Assembly: GCA_035308525.1 (NCBI GenBank)
Contig: DATGGM010000171.1
Span: 1 to 64,000 of the forward strand
Direction: 5' to 3'
DNA: 64,000 nt
From: Bog-159 sp035308525
Lineage (GTDB): Bacteria > Acidobacteriota > Terriglobia > Bryobacterales > Bryobacteraceae
Shown: positions 17,392-26,609 of the stretch, one piece after another
Layout of the letters: every line of letters begins with the position of its first letter
How positions within the stretch are numbered: position 1 is the stretch's first letter
Notes under the pieces: generated by a model
What the model saw: the letters and a program-made list of their open reading frames with translations, nothing else
Told to the model about the DNA's origin: nothing
The model's database searches: none
Position numbers and translations under genes: made by a program

Positions 17392-19362
17392 GTGCTGATC
17401 AAGGCGTTGCTGTGCTTGGGCCTGCTGAACGCGAGCGCTGCCTGGGCTGCCGCTCCCGGCTTTCTGCTCGGGATGGACTACTCGGAACGATTCGGCTTCG
17501 CAGGGCAATCCGTCGTCAGTCTGGCTACCGATGGATCGGGCGCGGTCTACCTGTTGGCCAGCACCTATGACACTACTCTGCTGACCCCTACCACGGCGCT
17601 AGGGCCGGTGGGCGGGAACGGTTCCTTCGTAGCGAAGCTGTCGTCCGACGGAAACCGGATCGTTTATCTGACGATCCTGGGGTTCGAGGCCAATGCCATG
17701 GCCGTCGATCAGGCCGGCAACGCGTACATCGCGGGGCCGGGCGGCGTGGCCAAGCTGAACCCCACGGGCACGGCTTGGGTCTACCAGGCGACCATCGGCA
17801 CGGGGGTGCTCCCGATAAGCGTGGCGGTCGACCAGGGAGGCCATGCATTTGTGCTCGGCTTCACAACCACGGGTGTCATCCAGACCAGTTCCAATGCATT
17901 TCAGCGAACCATCCCCAATACGAGCTATAGCCATGCATTCGTGCTGCGGCTGAATGCCGCCGGCACGGCGTTCGACTACGCCACATATTTAACCGGCACG
18001 TACAGTGACCAGCCTTCGCAAATCGCCGTGGATGGGTCGGGCGCGGCGGTCGTCTCGGGACTCACGACATCCACGGACTTTCCGGCCACGCCCGGAGCGT
18101 ATGTCGCAGCGAACGATGCCTCGCGGCCGACGGTGTTCCTGGCGCGACTGCTGCCGGATGGCTCGGGCCTGGTCTACTCGGATTTGCCGGCGTCGGCGTT
18201 CGCCCCATCGACCATGGCGGTGGACCCGAATGGGAATGCCGCGATAGCTCCCTCAGGCAACCTTCTACATTTCAATCCGGCCGGCGCACTCACATTTTCC
18301 GGGAGCACCGCGGGGCTAAGTCCGGTGGCGATGGATTCCGCGGGAAATACCTACGCTTTCGGCTACAGCACAAACGGGGGAGCGGCAGTAAGAAACAGCC
18401 TGTTTACCTGCCAACAGGACGCCTCGAGCTCTCTAACGGTTTACGATACGGACGGAAACATCCTGCAAGCGACTTATCTACCTCCGATCGGTTCCGCGAG
18501 TTCCGCGGCGCTGGGGCCGAATGCGGAGATATACGTGCTGGGCGGGACAAACATCAATTACACACCTACGCAGTCTCTGTCCGGCATGTCGAACATCCCG
18601 TTCTCCCTGACGCGCCTGGCGCAGCATGCGGGCGCATCGACGGTTCAACTGGCCTGCGTGACGAACGCGGCGAGCTATTACCCCGGGCCAATCGCCGGCG
18701 GCGAGATCGTGTCCCTGTTTGGACAAGCGCTCGGGCCGCCGCAAGGCACGGCGCCACAGGTGGACCTGCAAAATGGCTTCCCCACCCAGGTATCCGAGGT
18801 TCGGGTGACCATCAACGGATCGGCCGCCCCGCTGTTGTATGTCCAGGACGGCCAGGTCAACGCGATTGTCCCGTGGGCCCTGGCAAGCGCTTCCACGGCG
18901 CAGATCTGCGTCTCATACAACGGCTCGCAAACCAACTGTCTGCCATGGGCGGTATCCGGCGCGGCGCCCGGCGTCTTTACCGTGGATGGGGTTCATGCCG
19001 CCGCGCTGAACCAGGACGGCACCATCAACTCGGCGGAGAATCCCGCGGCGCCCGATTCCATCGTCTCGGTATTTGCCACCGGCCTGGGAGCCATTGGTCC
19101 GCCACAGAACGATGGCGCCATCGTGGCGCCCCCGCTTCCGGTGAATGACCTGCAATTCGTGGCGGCCGGCCGGGTAGGCGGTATCGTGTTCGTTTACGCG
19201 CCGGTGCCCACTGAATATGCCGGACCGGCGCCTTACCTGGTTGCGGGGGCCAGTCAGATCAATTTCACGGTCACAAACAGCGATCTGCGCCTGCAGACTG
19301 CGCCGGGTTCATCGGCGGACTTCTCCAGTCAATCGTTTACCGTCTATGTAGCCGGGCAGTAG
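17392..19362 (+). CDS. Secreted SBBP/beta-propeller protein with TIGR03437 C-terminal domain
   Basis: This 656-residue protein starts at GTG 17392 with a signal peptide ending near 'AWAA'. Residues 30-390 form repeated blades of the SBBP/NHL type ('VDQAGNAYIAG', 'VDQGGHAFVLG', 'VDGSGAAVVSG', 'MDSAGNTYAFG'). The last 230 residues are the Solibacter-type TIGR03437 domain, seen in 'NAASYYPGPIAGGEIVSLFG' and 'VQDGQVNAIVPW'. That domain is nearly restricted to Acidobacteria and has no known activity. The protein is presumably exported to the cell surface. A second protein of this kind lies at 48318-50240. Confidence 0.88.
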   Translation: MLIKALLCLGLLNASAAWAAAPGFLLGMDYSERFGFAGQSVVSLATDGSGAVYLLASTYDTTLLTPTTALGPVGGNGSFVAKLSSDGNRIVYLTILGFEANAMAVDQAGNAYIAGPGGVAKLNPTGTAWVYQATIGTGVLPISVAVDQGGHAFVLGFTTTGVIQTSSNAFQRTIPNTSYSHAFVLRLNAAGTAFDYATYLTGTYSDQPSQIAVDGSGAAVVSGLTTSTDFPATPGAYVAANDASRPTVFLARLLPDGSGLVYSDLPASAFAPSTMAVDPNGNAAIAPSGNLLHFNPAGALTFSGSTAGLSPVAMDSAGNTYAFGYSTNGGAAVRNSLFTCQQDASSSLTVYDTDGNILQATYLPPIGSASSAALGPNAEIYVLGGTNINYTPTQSLSGMSNIPFSLTRLAQHAGASTVQLACVTNAASYYPGPIAGGEIVSLFGQALGPPQGTAPQVDLQNGFPTQVSEVRVTINGSAAPLLYVQDGQVNAIVPWALASASTAQICVSYNGSQTNCLPWAVSGAAPGVFTVDGVHAAALNQDGTINSAENPAAPDSIVSVFATGLGAIGPPQNDGAIVAPPLPVNDLQFVAAGRVGGIVFVYAPVPTEYAGPAPYLVAGASQINFTVTNSDLRLQTAPGSSADFSSQSFTVYVAGQ

Positions 19363-19374
19363 ACCGCGCACCAC

Positions 19375-21657
19375 TCAATCGCGGCGCTCGCCTGCCGGCG
19401 GCTTGGACGATCCGTTGGAAACCTCGCGCAAGACGTCCGTCACCACTCCGTCCGCCTGGCCGGACTTCAGTTGATCCTGCATGCGGCGCAGCGCTACGCC
19501 CACGATGTCGCGATGGTGCAGCTTGGAGCCCAGCCCTTTTTCGGAGAGCTGCAGCCAAAGCTGATGCAGCAGGTCGATATCCTCGGGCCACAGGCGGGGC
19601 GGGTGCGGGCCAAGGTTGAAGAAGATGGATTCCTCTTCGCCCGGCACTACGATCTCGAGCGAGAGCGATGGCCGCGGCTCGGGCAGATCCTCCCACTCGC
19701 GTCCTACGGTGGCGCCCTGCTCGGCCGGGGTCATTTTCGGCGACAGCCCCATCACGATCCGCGAGGACTGCACACGCTCGGCTGTCTGCACGATGGCCGC
19801 GTAGGGATTGCCTCCCGGCACCACCATCAGCTCCACATGCTTGCCGGCCTTCTCCGCCAGGTTGACCACCTTACTGAAGACCTCGGTTTCATCCGCCGAA
19901 AAGATCTGGCTCAACTCCAGGCCATGCTCGCCCGAGCCGGCCTGGGTGACCTGGCGGACAGAGAGCACCACGATGTCGATGCGGCGCGTATCGGTCTTCT
20001 CCAGTACCCGCTGCAGATGTTCGAGGCGATTGGGGTTGCGCACTGCCACCAGGACGTTGCCGGACCGCACCCGCGCCGTGCCCGGCGTCAGGTCCTCTTC
20101 CGTAGTCAGGTTGAACTTCTCCATGTCCTCGGAGTGCGCCGCCGTGTGACTGCGATTGTACTTTTCGGAGAATTCAAAAACGATGAAGAAAGCAATCGTG
20201 AAGGTGACGCCGGAGATGGTGGCCACTTCTTTGGTGACCACGTTGATCAGCGCCAGGGCGAACAGGGTTACGGTGATGAGAAACAGTCCGACCGGAATCT
20301 CTGTGCCGCCGATGCGGAAATTCAAAGGCACTTTCCAGCCGCGGCCATGCGGCTGTTTATAGCGCAACACCAGCACCGACAGAGCCTTCATGGCGAAGCT
20401 CCAGACCACGCCGAAGGCGTAAGCCTCGCCCAACATGTAGACATCGCCCCGGCTGATGATGATGGTGATCAGTTGCAGGATCACGATCAGGTTGATCAGC
20501 CGGGAAGAGGTGCCGTATGTGTGATGCGGATGGCGGAACCAGTCGGGCAGCACGCCGTCCTCGGCCACCCGGTTGAGGACTCCGTTGGAACCGATGATGG
20601 CGGTATTCACCGCGCCGGCGAGAATCAATGTGCCCACCAGCACCACAAACGCATGGAACAGCAGCCGCAGCGACATGGGCCCCACCAGGTACATGGAGAG
20701 GCCCCCGATCAGGTTGTTCAGAAACTGCTGCCGCGCTGCGTCCGGAATGATCATCACCGCGAAGAAGGAGACCAGCGACGTGAACAGCATGCTGTAGATG
20801 AAGATCACGAAGCCGGCGCGTTCCAGGTTCTTCAGCTTGGGATGCGCGATCTCGCGGTTCACCTGCGCCAGACTCTCTTCGCCGCTCATGGCCAGCAGCG
20901 AGTGCCCCAGACCCACCAAAATAGCGATGAGGGTGATGGAAGGCGCCGCGGTTCCCCGCAGCCAGCCCAGTCCTTCCTTGCTGAAATGCAGGTTGGCCAG
21001 CGTGGGCAGCGGGACGGGCTGATAGCCGCCCTTAAAGATCGTAATGAGGCACCACGCGATCAGCAGGACCACCATGACCGTGGTGATCTGCATGATGCGC
21101 AGCGCCTTTTCGCTCGACTCGTGAATGCCGATGATGTTCTTGCGCCAGAAATAAACGGTGACGGCCGCCGCGAAAACGGCGGCGAAGTAAGGCGGATATA
21201 CGTGGAGGCTGGGAATTTTCAGATACTCGCCGGTCTCGTTGATGAGGCCGCCCAGGTACAGTCCCGCGCTGACACCGCTGATGGGGCCTGTGAGCACGTA
21301 GTCGAACATCAGGGCCGAGACGGAGAATTTGGCCAGAGTGCCGCCCATGGCCTCGTGCACTACTTTGTATACGCCGCCGCGCACGAACATGCTGCAGCTC
21401 TCGATGTAGATCGCGCGCACCGCATACGAGAACAGCATGATGGCCAGGATGAACCAGGGCGCCGCCTTTCCGATGGCCTGCTCGGCGATGCCGCCCACGT
21501 AGTACGCGGAGGAAGCCAGGTCGCTCAGGACGATGGCTGCCGCCCTCCAGAAGGAGATGAACGACAGCATGACCGTGGTGGCGACGACGACATTAACGGC
21601 ACGCGGCCGCTGGGGCTGGGTCATGCGTGGGGTACTCGGGATGATGTTGGCAAACAC
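19375..21657 (-). CDS. APC-family amino-acid permease with C-terminal cytoplasmic tail
   Basis: This is a 760-residue membrane protein. Residues 25-500 carry about 12 hydrophobic helices with the APC-superfamily pattern ('FISFWRAAAIVLSDLASSAYY', 'GGVYKVVHEAMGG'), typical of cation-coupled amino-acid or polyamine uptake. After residue 530 there is a hydrophilic region with 'GNVLVAVRNPNRLEHL' and 'RRIDIVVLSVRQV', which resembles universal-stress-protein tails found on some bacterial APC transporters. The start could be 21657 or an internal ATG at 21624 (MTQPQRP), 11 codons later. Transported substrate unknown. Confidence 0.8.
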   Translation of the reverse strand: MFANIIPSTPRMTQPQRPRAVNVVVATTVMLSFISFWRAAAIVLSDLASSAYYVGGIAEQAIGKAAPWFILAIMLFSYAVRAIYIESCSMFVRGGVYKVVHEAMGGTLAKFSVSALMFDYVLTGPISGVSAGLYLGGLINETGEYLKIPSLHVYPPYFAAVFAAAVTVYFWRKNIIGIHESSEKALRIMQITTVMVVLLIAWCLITIFKGGYQPVPLPTLANLHFSKEGLGWLRGTAAPSITLIAILVGLGHSLLAMSGEESLAQVNREIAHPKLKNLERAGFVIFIYSMLFTSLVSFFAVMIIPDAARQQFLNNLIGGLSMYLVGPMSLRLLFHAFVVLVGTLILAGAVNTAIIGSNGVLNRVAEDGVLPDWFRHPHHTYGTSSRLINLIVILQLITIIISRGDVYMLGEAYAFGVVWSFAMKALSVLVLRYKQPHGRGWKVPLNFRIGGTEIPVGLFLITVTLFALALINVVTKEVATISGVTFTIAFFIVFEFSEKYNRSHTAAHSEDMEKFNLTTEEDLTPGTARVRSGNVLVAVRNPNRLEHLQRVLEKTDTRRIDIVVLSVRQVTQAGSGEHGLELSQIFSADETEVFSKVVNLAEKAGKHVELMVVPGGNPYAAIVQTAERVQSSRIVMGLSPKMTPAEQGATVGREWEDLPEPRPSLSLEIVVPGEEESIFFNLGPHPPRLWPEDIDLLHQLWLQLSEKGLGSKLHHRDIVGVALRRMQDQLKSGQADGVVTDVLREVSNGSSKPPAGERRD

Positions 21658-21729
21658 ATGTTAACACGGGGTCCCGCACACGTATACACGCGGCGCGGCG
21701 GTGCGCTGCGCTTATATTAGGAATTGGCG
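21658..21729. promoter_or_regulatory. Short divergent intergenic region
   Basis: These 72 bases lie between divergent permease and tRNA nucleotidyltransferase genes. AGGAA (21719-21723), 6 bases before ATG 21730, is a good ribosome-binding site and decides that start. The TTATATTAG just before it is the only AT-rich core and may be the -10 of the plus-strand gene, but then the leader would be only about 15 bases. No firm -35 element is visible. Confidence 0.35.
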
Positions 21730-23040
21730 ATGACCTCCGAAGAACTGGCCCGCTCCATCGTCGCGCAGTTACGCTCCGCCGGGCACCAGGCATACCTGGT
21801 CGGCGGTTGCGTGCGCGACATGCTGCTCGGCCGCTCGCCTGAGGACTTTGACGTTGCCACGGATGCCCGGCCCGACCGGGTGAGCGAATTATTCGAGCGC
21901 TCCGAACAGGTGGGGGCGCACTTCGGCGTGGTGCTGGTGCGGGAGAACACTTCGCAGGTGGAGGTGGCCACCTTTCGCAGCGACGCCAGCTACAGTGATG
22001 GCCGCCGTCCGGACGCCGTGCGCTTCGAAAGCGACCCGCGGCGGGACGTGCTGCGGCGCGATTTCACCATCAACGCGCTCTTGCTCGATCCCGCGACGAA
22101 CGAGGTGCTGGACTTCACCGGCGGCCGGGAGGACCTGCGACGCCGGGTGATCCGCGCCATCGGCGATCCGGAAGAGCGCTTTCGGGAAGATCATCTGCGG
22201 CTGATTCGCGCGGTGCGCTTCGCGGCCCGGCTGGGTTTCACTATCGAGCCTGCCACCATGGACGCGCTGGCACGCTTGCACGCGCTGATCCTGAAAGTTT
22301 CGCCCGAGCGCGCGCGCGACGAAATAGCGCGCATTCTGACCGAAGGCGGCGCACGGCGTGGTTTCGAGCTGCTGGACCAGACCGGGCTGCTGGGCGATAT
22401 CCTGCCCGAGGTGGCGGCCATGAAAGGCGTCGCGCAACCGCCCGAGTTTCATCCGGAAGGCGACGTGTGGACCCACACCCTGCTGCTGCTCGAAAAGCTG
22501 CATCACCCCACCGTGACGCTGGCCATGGGCGCGCTGCTGCACGATGTCGGCAAGCCTCCCACATTCCGCGTGGCGGACCGAATCCGCTTCGACGGCCACG
22601 CGGAGGAGGGTGTCCGCATGGCCCACGACATTCTCACGCGGCTGCGTTTCTCCCACGAGCAGATCGAGCAGATCGAAGCGCTGATCGCCCACCACATGCG
22701 CTTCAAGGATACCGGCCATATGCGCGAAAGCACCTTGAAGCGCTTCCTGCGCATGGAGAATTTCGCCGAGCATCTGGAGCTTCATCGCCTGGACTGTCTG
22801 TCGAGCAACGGACGCCTGGACACCTACAAGCGCGTGCTCGCGCGCCGGGAGGAGTTGGGCGAGGAAGAGTTGCGGCCCAAGCCTCTGTTAACCGGGCGCG
22901 ATCTGATCGAAGCGGGCTACGCGCCCGGACCGGCATTTTCTAAAATGCTGGCCCTGGTGGAGGATGCCCAGCTCGAAGGCCGTCTGCGGAACCGCGAGGA
23001 GGCGCTGGCCCTGGTGCGCGCGGAGTTCGGGCAGGGCTGA
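21730..23040 (+). CDS. CCA-adding enzyme / poly(A) polymerase family tRNA nucleotidyltransferase with HD domain
   Basis: This 436-residue protein belongs to the class II nucleotidyltransferase family. The catalytic head is 'YLVGGCVRDMLLGRSPEDFDVAT', with G-G and D-x-D carboxylates. It is followed by 'RRDFTINALLLD', and the neck motif region reads 'EERFREDHLRLIRAVRFAARL'. A C-terminal HD phosphohydrolase domain has 'ALLHDVGKPPTF' and a later 'LIAHHMRFKD'. Enzymes of this family add or repair the 3' CCA of tRNA, or in some lineages only A or CC. Which one applies cannot be decided by eye. The start is set by the ribosome-binding site at 21719-21723. Confidence 0.9.
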   Translation: MTSEELARSIVAQLRSAGHQAYLVGGCVRDMLLGRSPEDFDVATDARPDRVSELFERSEQVGAHFGVVLVRENTSQVEVATFRSDASYSDGRRPDAVRFESDPRRDVLRRDFTINALLLDPATNEVLDFTGGREDLRRRVIRAIGDPEERFREDHLRLIRAVRFAARLGFTIEPATMDALARLHALILKVSPERARDEIARILTEGGARRGFELLDQTGLLGDILPEVAAMKGVAQPPEFHPEGDVWTHTLLLLEKLHHPTVTLAMGALLHDVGKPPTFRVADRIRFDGHAEEGVRMAHDILTRLRFSHEQIEQIEALIAHHMRFKDTGHMRESTLKRFLRMENFAEHLELHRLDCLSSNGRLDTYKRVLARREELGEEELRPKPLLTGRDLIEAGYAPGPAFSKMLALVEDAQLEGRLRNREEALALVRAEFGQG

Positions 23041-23050
23041 CAGCGGCGCC

Positions 23051-25096
23051 TCATTTCAGCTGCGCATCGAAAAACTTCACGGCCGCGTGGTACGCCTCCA
23101 GCCAGTGTGCTTCGCGCAGGAAATCATGGATCTCGTCGGGAAAGATCAACTGCTCCACGTGCACGCGGCCGCGTAGCGCCTCCACCAGTTCCACGGTCTG
23201 CCGGAAATTGACGTTGCGATCGTCGTCGCCGTGAATCAGCAACACGGGCGAGCGCCAGTCTTTCACGTCCGCCATGGGCGATGAGTTGAACGCCAGCCGC
23301 CCCGGCGCGTCGTCCTTGCCGATGCCCAGTTCCTCGGTCCAGTCGTGCACGCCGTGCAGATCCACGCCGGCGGCGAACAGGTCCGACGCGCGCGCCAGGC
23401 CCAGCGCCGTCAGGTAGCCGCCATACGATCCGCCCCATAGCCCGATATGCGCCGGGTCCACCGCCGGGTGGCCTTTCAAATAGAGCCCGGCGCCCAAAAC
23501 GTCGTTGAACTCGCTCGCACCGGTGGGACCGTAATTCAGCGCCTCCCGGAACTTCATCCCGTAACCGATGCCGCTGCGATAATTCACCGAGAGCACCACA
23601 TAGCCCCGGCTCGCCAGGTATTGATTCATGGCGTAGGCATTGTTGTAGTAATACATGTAGTGCCAGCCCAGCAGCATCTGCCGCTGCGATCCACCGTGAA
23701 AGAACAGCACCGCCGGGCGCCGGGCGCCGCCCGCCATCTTTGGGAGAAACAACTGGCCGTGCAATTCGATGCCGTCCGCGGACGAGAAGATCACCTGTTG
23801 CGGAACCACCAGCGCGTCGCGCGGGAAGTCCGCGGGGATGGCGTCGGGCGCCAGGTCGCGCACTTCGCCGGATGCCAGCCGGATGGCGGGCCGCGCCGGA
23901 CGTTGCGTATCCGCATGAATGAACACGACGGCGCCACCGCCGGCGGCGGCGGGCGACCACTCCAACCCGGTGCCGCTGGATATGGCGGTAGGCGTCCCAC
24001 CGGCCGTAGCGACTCGCCAGATGTGCCGCCGGTCGATATCGTTTTGGTTCGACGAATAGACCAAGTCTCGGCCATCCGCCGTCATCGCCACGTGTTCCGC
24101 CTCGGATGCGCCCGGTGTCAGCAACGTAGCTTCTCCGCCCGCTGCCGGTACGGAGTACAAATGCGTCCACCCATCGCGTTCCCAGGGAAAGACCAGCCGG
24201 TCGCCGGCCCAGAACAATTGCTGCTCGGAGCCCAGTTGGCGGAAGGCGCTGCCATCGCCCTCGGCCGCCTTCCATACTTCCTTGCCGGCTCCGTCGCCCG
24301 CGGCATCCGCTACCCGTATGGACCACGGCGGCGCACTGCGCACGGCAGCGAAGTATCGACGCTCATCCACCGAAGGAATACGCAGAAAGGCGACGTGCCG
24401 GCTGTCAGGCGACCAAACCGGTTGCTCGTCGTGTTCCACGCTGGGGTCGAGATAACGGACGGTCTTGCCTGCCACATCGTACACGCCAATGAGGCTGTGA
24501 TTGGCGCGCCGGCTGACGAACAACAGGCGCGACCCATCCGGCGACCAGCGCGGATCGCCGTTTTCCCCGCGCGCGTGGATCAGCTGCTCGGGTTTCTGCC
24601 GGCCATCGAGCGGCGTCCACCAAATCTGCCCTTTTCGTACGAACACCAGGCGGCCGCCCTGCGGCGCGACCGCCGGCTGCGCACCTTCGCCGATGAGACG
24701 CGGCGCGCCGCCCTCCAGAGACACCACCCAAACATCCTGTTCCGCTCCCCGCGGATCGCTGGTGGGATTGGGGTATTCCCCGGCGCCGTTGGCGCCCTCA
24801 CCGCGAACGTACACAATTTCACGGCCGTCAGGAGCCCAATGCAAATTGGAGACCTCCTGCCCATCATCCGCGGTGTATGCGGTGAGGCTGTGGCCGCGGT
24901 AATCCGGAGGCTCCGCCACCCAGATGTTGCGTACTCCGCGCGCATTGTAGACCCAGGCGATGCGGCCGCCGCTGGGCGACATGGCCGGCGCCGACGGAAA
25001 CGGCGCGCTGAGCACCTGCTCGAGCGTAAAGGAGTTCTGCGCGCACGCGCAGACGGCGCCCAGGAGCGCCGCGAAGAGCAACCCGGGAATTCGCAT
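23051..25096 (-). CDS. Secreted S9-family prolyl oligopeptidase-like peptidase
   Basis: This 681-residue protein has a signal peptide (about residues 1-19). An N-terminal TolB/WD40-like propeller follows ('WAPDGREIVYVRG', 'WSPDGSRLLFVSRR', 'WSPDSRHVAFLR'). The C-terminal alpha/beta-hydrolase domain has a complete catalytic triad: S557 in GGSYGG, D626 in 'HGDDDRNV' and H657 in 'DEIHDF'. S9 enzymes cleave short peptides that can enter through the propeller tunnel. Length and domain order are normal for dipeptidyl-peptidase or acylaminoacyl-peptidase types. The gene ends 10 bases after the convergent tRNA nucleotidyltransferase. Confidence 0.92.
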   Translation of the reverse strand: MRIPGLLFAALLGAVCACAQNSFTLEQVLSAPFPSAPAMSPSGGRIAWVYNARGVRNIWVAEPPDYRGHSLTAYTADDGQEVSNLHWAPDGREIVYVRGEGANGAGEYPNPTSDPRGAEQDVWVVSLEGGAPRLIGEGAQPAVAPQGGRLVFVRKGQIWWTPLDGRQKPEQLIHARGENGDPRWSPDGSRLLFVSRRANHSLIGVYDVAGKTVRYLDPSVEHDEQPVWSPDSRHVAFLRIPSVDERRYFAAVRSAPPWSIRVADAAGDGAGKEVWKAAEGDGSAFRQLGSEQQLFWAGDRLVFPWERDGWTHLYSVPAAGGEATLLTPGASEAEHVAMTADGRDLVYSSNQNDIDRRHIWRVATAGGTPTAISSGTGLEWSPAAAGGGAVVFIHADTQRPARPAIRLASGEVRDLAPDAIPADFPRDALVVPQQVIFSSADGIELHGQLFLPKMAGGARRPAVLFFHGGSQRQMLLGWHYMYYYNNAYAMNQYLASRGYVVLSVNYRSGIGYGMKFREALNYGPTGASEFNDVLGAGLYLKGHPAVDPAHIGLWGGSYGGYLTALGLARASDLFAAGVDLHGVHDWTEELGIGKDDAPGRLAFNSSPMADVKDWRSPVLLIHGDDDRNVNFRQTVELVEALRGRVHVEQLIFPDEIHDFLREAHWLEAYHAAVKFFDAQLK

Positions 25097-25284
25097 CCCT
25101 ATAGCTTACAAGGTGGCGGGTACGCCGCAGGCGGCCTGATTGGGGAGACTCTGTGTGACGGAACATACGAGTCGACCAGCCGGACCTCCACCGGTTAACC
25201 AAAGAGAAGGGTAATAGACTAATTAACCAGCGTTAGCCTGGAAACAATATCGAGTACTTATCACTCCTCAGAGGAGGATTTACG
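25097..25284. promoter_or_regulatory. Divergent intergenic region upstream of the receiver gene, AT-rich part at 25190-25262
   Basis: This 188-base stretch separates the S9 peptidase (minus) and the receiver gene (plus). The part from 25190 is noticeably more AT-rich than its surroundings and contains two TTAACC words (25194-25199 and 25223-25228). These are direct repeats that could be regulator half-sites. A clear sigma-70 pair is not visible, so the promoter is probably here but unassigned. Confidence 0.4.
25264..25277 (+). promoter_or_regulatory. Very strong Shine-Dalgarno embedded in an inverted repeat
   Basis: CTCCTC (25264-25269) and GAGGAG (25271-25276) are perfect complements separated by one base. 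The second arm contains the AGGAGG Shine-Dalgarno (25272-25277), 7 bases before ATG 25285. A four-pair stem with a five-base loop could form in the mRNA and cover the ribosome-binding site. As DNA, the palindrome could also be an operator. Either way it decides the start of the receiver gene. Confidence 0.6.
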
Positions 25285-25722
25285 ATGAATATAACATCCG
25301 AATTGCGGGGAACTGTGCTGATCGTGGACGATGACCCCGCCGTCCTGGTCCTGATCCAAGCCATTTTGTCCGCCGCCGGCTATCGCGCGTTGTCAGCTAC
25401 CACGCGCGCGGACGCCGTGCGGCTGACCGCCCAGAAACACATCCATCTTGACCTTGCTTTGCTTGATGTATACATGCCCGGAGTATCCGGCACCGCACTG
25501 GCGGACGAAATCCTTTCAATTCGTCCGGATATCCGTGTGCTCTGGATGTCCGGCTTCGTCAAAGACGAGTTTATTCGCGTCAAATTAGTCGACGGATACG
25601 CCGGATTCCTGCCAAAGCCGTTGCGCCGCGACGGTCTCCTGCGCGCGGTCGAGCAGGCCATCAACGGTGTTCCCGAACAACGCCCGGCCCAGGCTGCCCG
25701 AGCCGGCGGCGGCTCCGCGTAG
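25285..25722 (+). CDS. Stand-alone response-regulator receiver (CheY-like)
   Basis: This 145-residue protein consists of a single receiver domain. The acidic pair is D15-D16-D17, the phospho-acceptor is D61 in 'LLDVYMPG', the switch serine is S89 in 'LWMSGF' and the lysine is K111 in 'LPKPLR'. No output domain follows, only a short Pro/Ala-rich tail. Its partner kinase is not adjacent; histidine kinases in the window are at 44840-46270 and 58928-60673. The strong ribosome-binding site predicts high expression unless it is occluded by the inverted repeat. It may be a phosphorelay intermediate or control a protein partner. Confidence 0.88.
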   Translation: MNITSELRGTVLIVDDDPAVLVLIQAILSAAGYRALSATTRADAVRLTAQKHIHLDLALLDVYMPGVSGTALADEILSIRPDIRVLWMSGFVKDEFIRVKLVDGYAGFLPKPLRRDGLLRAVEQAINGVPEQRPAQAARAGGGSA

Positions 25723-25772
25723 CTTACTTCCCTCTCTCCTGGTGCGTGTATCTTGGTACCAGGGAGCCCGTC

Positions 25773-26609
25773 TTGAACGTATTTGAACTGACCGCGCTGG
25801 TAGGCGCCATCTCAGTGGTTGCCGGCTTCCTGGGTGCTCTGACAGGCCTGGGAGGCGGCGTGGTCATCACCCCCGCCATGGCGCTGCTGCTGGGGATCGA
25901 TCTGCACTACGCCATGGGCGCCACGCTGATTTCCGTCATCGCCACTTCCTCCGGCGCCGCGGCGGCTTATGTGCGCGAGGGCTTCTCCAACATCCGCATT
26001 GGCATGTTTCTGGAGATCGCCACGACGGTGGGCGCGGTATGCGGCGCGCATGCCGCGGCGCGCGTTTCCCCATCCGGGCTGGGCGTGGTGTTCGGCGCCG
26101 TGCTCCTGCATGCTGCCTGGACATCCACGCGCGGCCATCCCCCGCCGCGTCCGGGGGAGCCCGACGATTCGCTGGCGGCCCGCCTGCGGCTCAATGGAAC
26201 CTACCCCACGCCGCAAGGCCCCCGGCCTTACCAGGTCAGCGGCGTGAAATCCGGGTTCAGCCTGATGTTCCTGGCAGGCGCGGTTTCCGGCCTGCTCGGC
26301 ATCGGGTCCGGCGCATTAAAAGTGATCGCCATGGACCGGGCCATGCGAATCCCCTTCAAGGTATCCACCACTACCAGCAACTTCATGATTGGCGTGACGG
26401 CGGCCGCCAGCGCCGGCGTTTATCTGAACCGTGGATACATTGATCCTGGGCTGACGATGCCGGTGGTGCTCGGCGTCCTGGCCGGCTCGATGCTGGGCGC
26501 GCGCCTGCTGCCCGGCGCTCCGACCCGTACACTGCGCTGGCTTTTTGCCGCGGTGGTGGGCGTCTTGGCCGTGGAGATGGTTTACAAAGGCGTCACGGGT
26601 AGACTGTAA
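25773..26609 (+). CDS. TauE/SafE-family membrane transporter
   Basis: This is a 278-residue polytopic protein (about 8 hydrophobic segments) of the sulfite exporter TauE/SafE (DUF81) family. It shows the paired 'GFLGALTGLGGGVVITPA' and 'GAVSGLLGIGSGALKV' repeats that define the family's two halves. TTG 25773 is chosen because AGGGA (25761-25765) sits about 7 bases before it; a GTG at 25746 would add nine residues before the first helix. The family exports sulfite, sulfoacetate or other organic acids; the substrate here is unknown. Its stop overlaps the DUF1634 start. Confidence 0.85.
   Translation: MNVFELTALVGAISVVAGFLGALTGLGGGVVITPAMALLLGIDLHYAMGATLISVIATSSGAAAAYVREGFSNIRIGMFLEIATTVGAVCGAHAAARVSPSGLGVVFGAVLLHAAWTSTRGHPPPRPGEPDDSLAARLRLNGTYPTPQGPRPYQVSGVKSGFSLMFLAGAVSGLLGIGSGALKVIAMDRAMRIPFKVSTTTSNFMIGVTAAASAGVYLNRGYIDPGLTMPVVLGVLAGSMLGARLLPGAPTRTLRWLFAAVVGVLAVEMVYKGVTGRL

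Noticed and set aside
19471..21720. A 749-codon open frame on the plus strand, antisense to the amino-acid permease gene.
   Set aside because: It is unusually His/Gln/Arg rich with no hydrophobic pattern or domain, while the opposite strand has a clear APC transporter; treated as a shadow.
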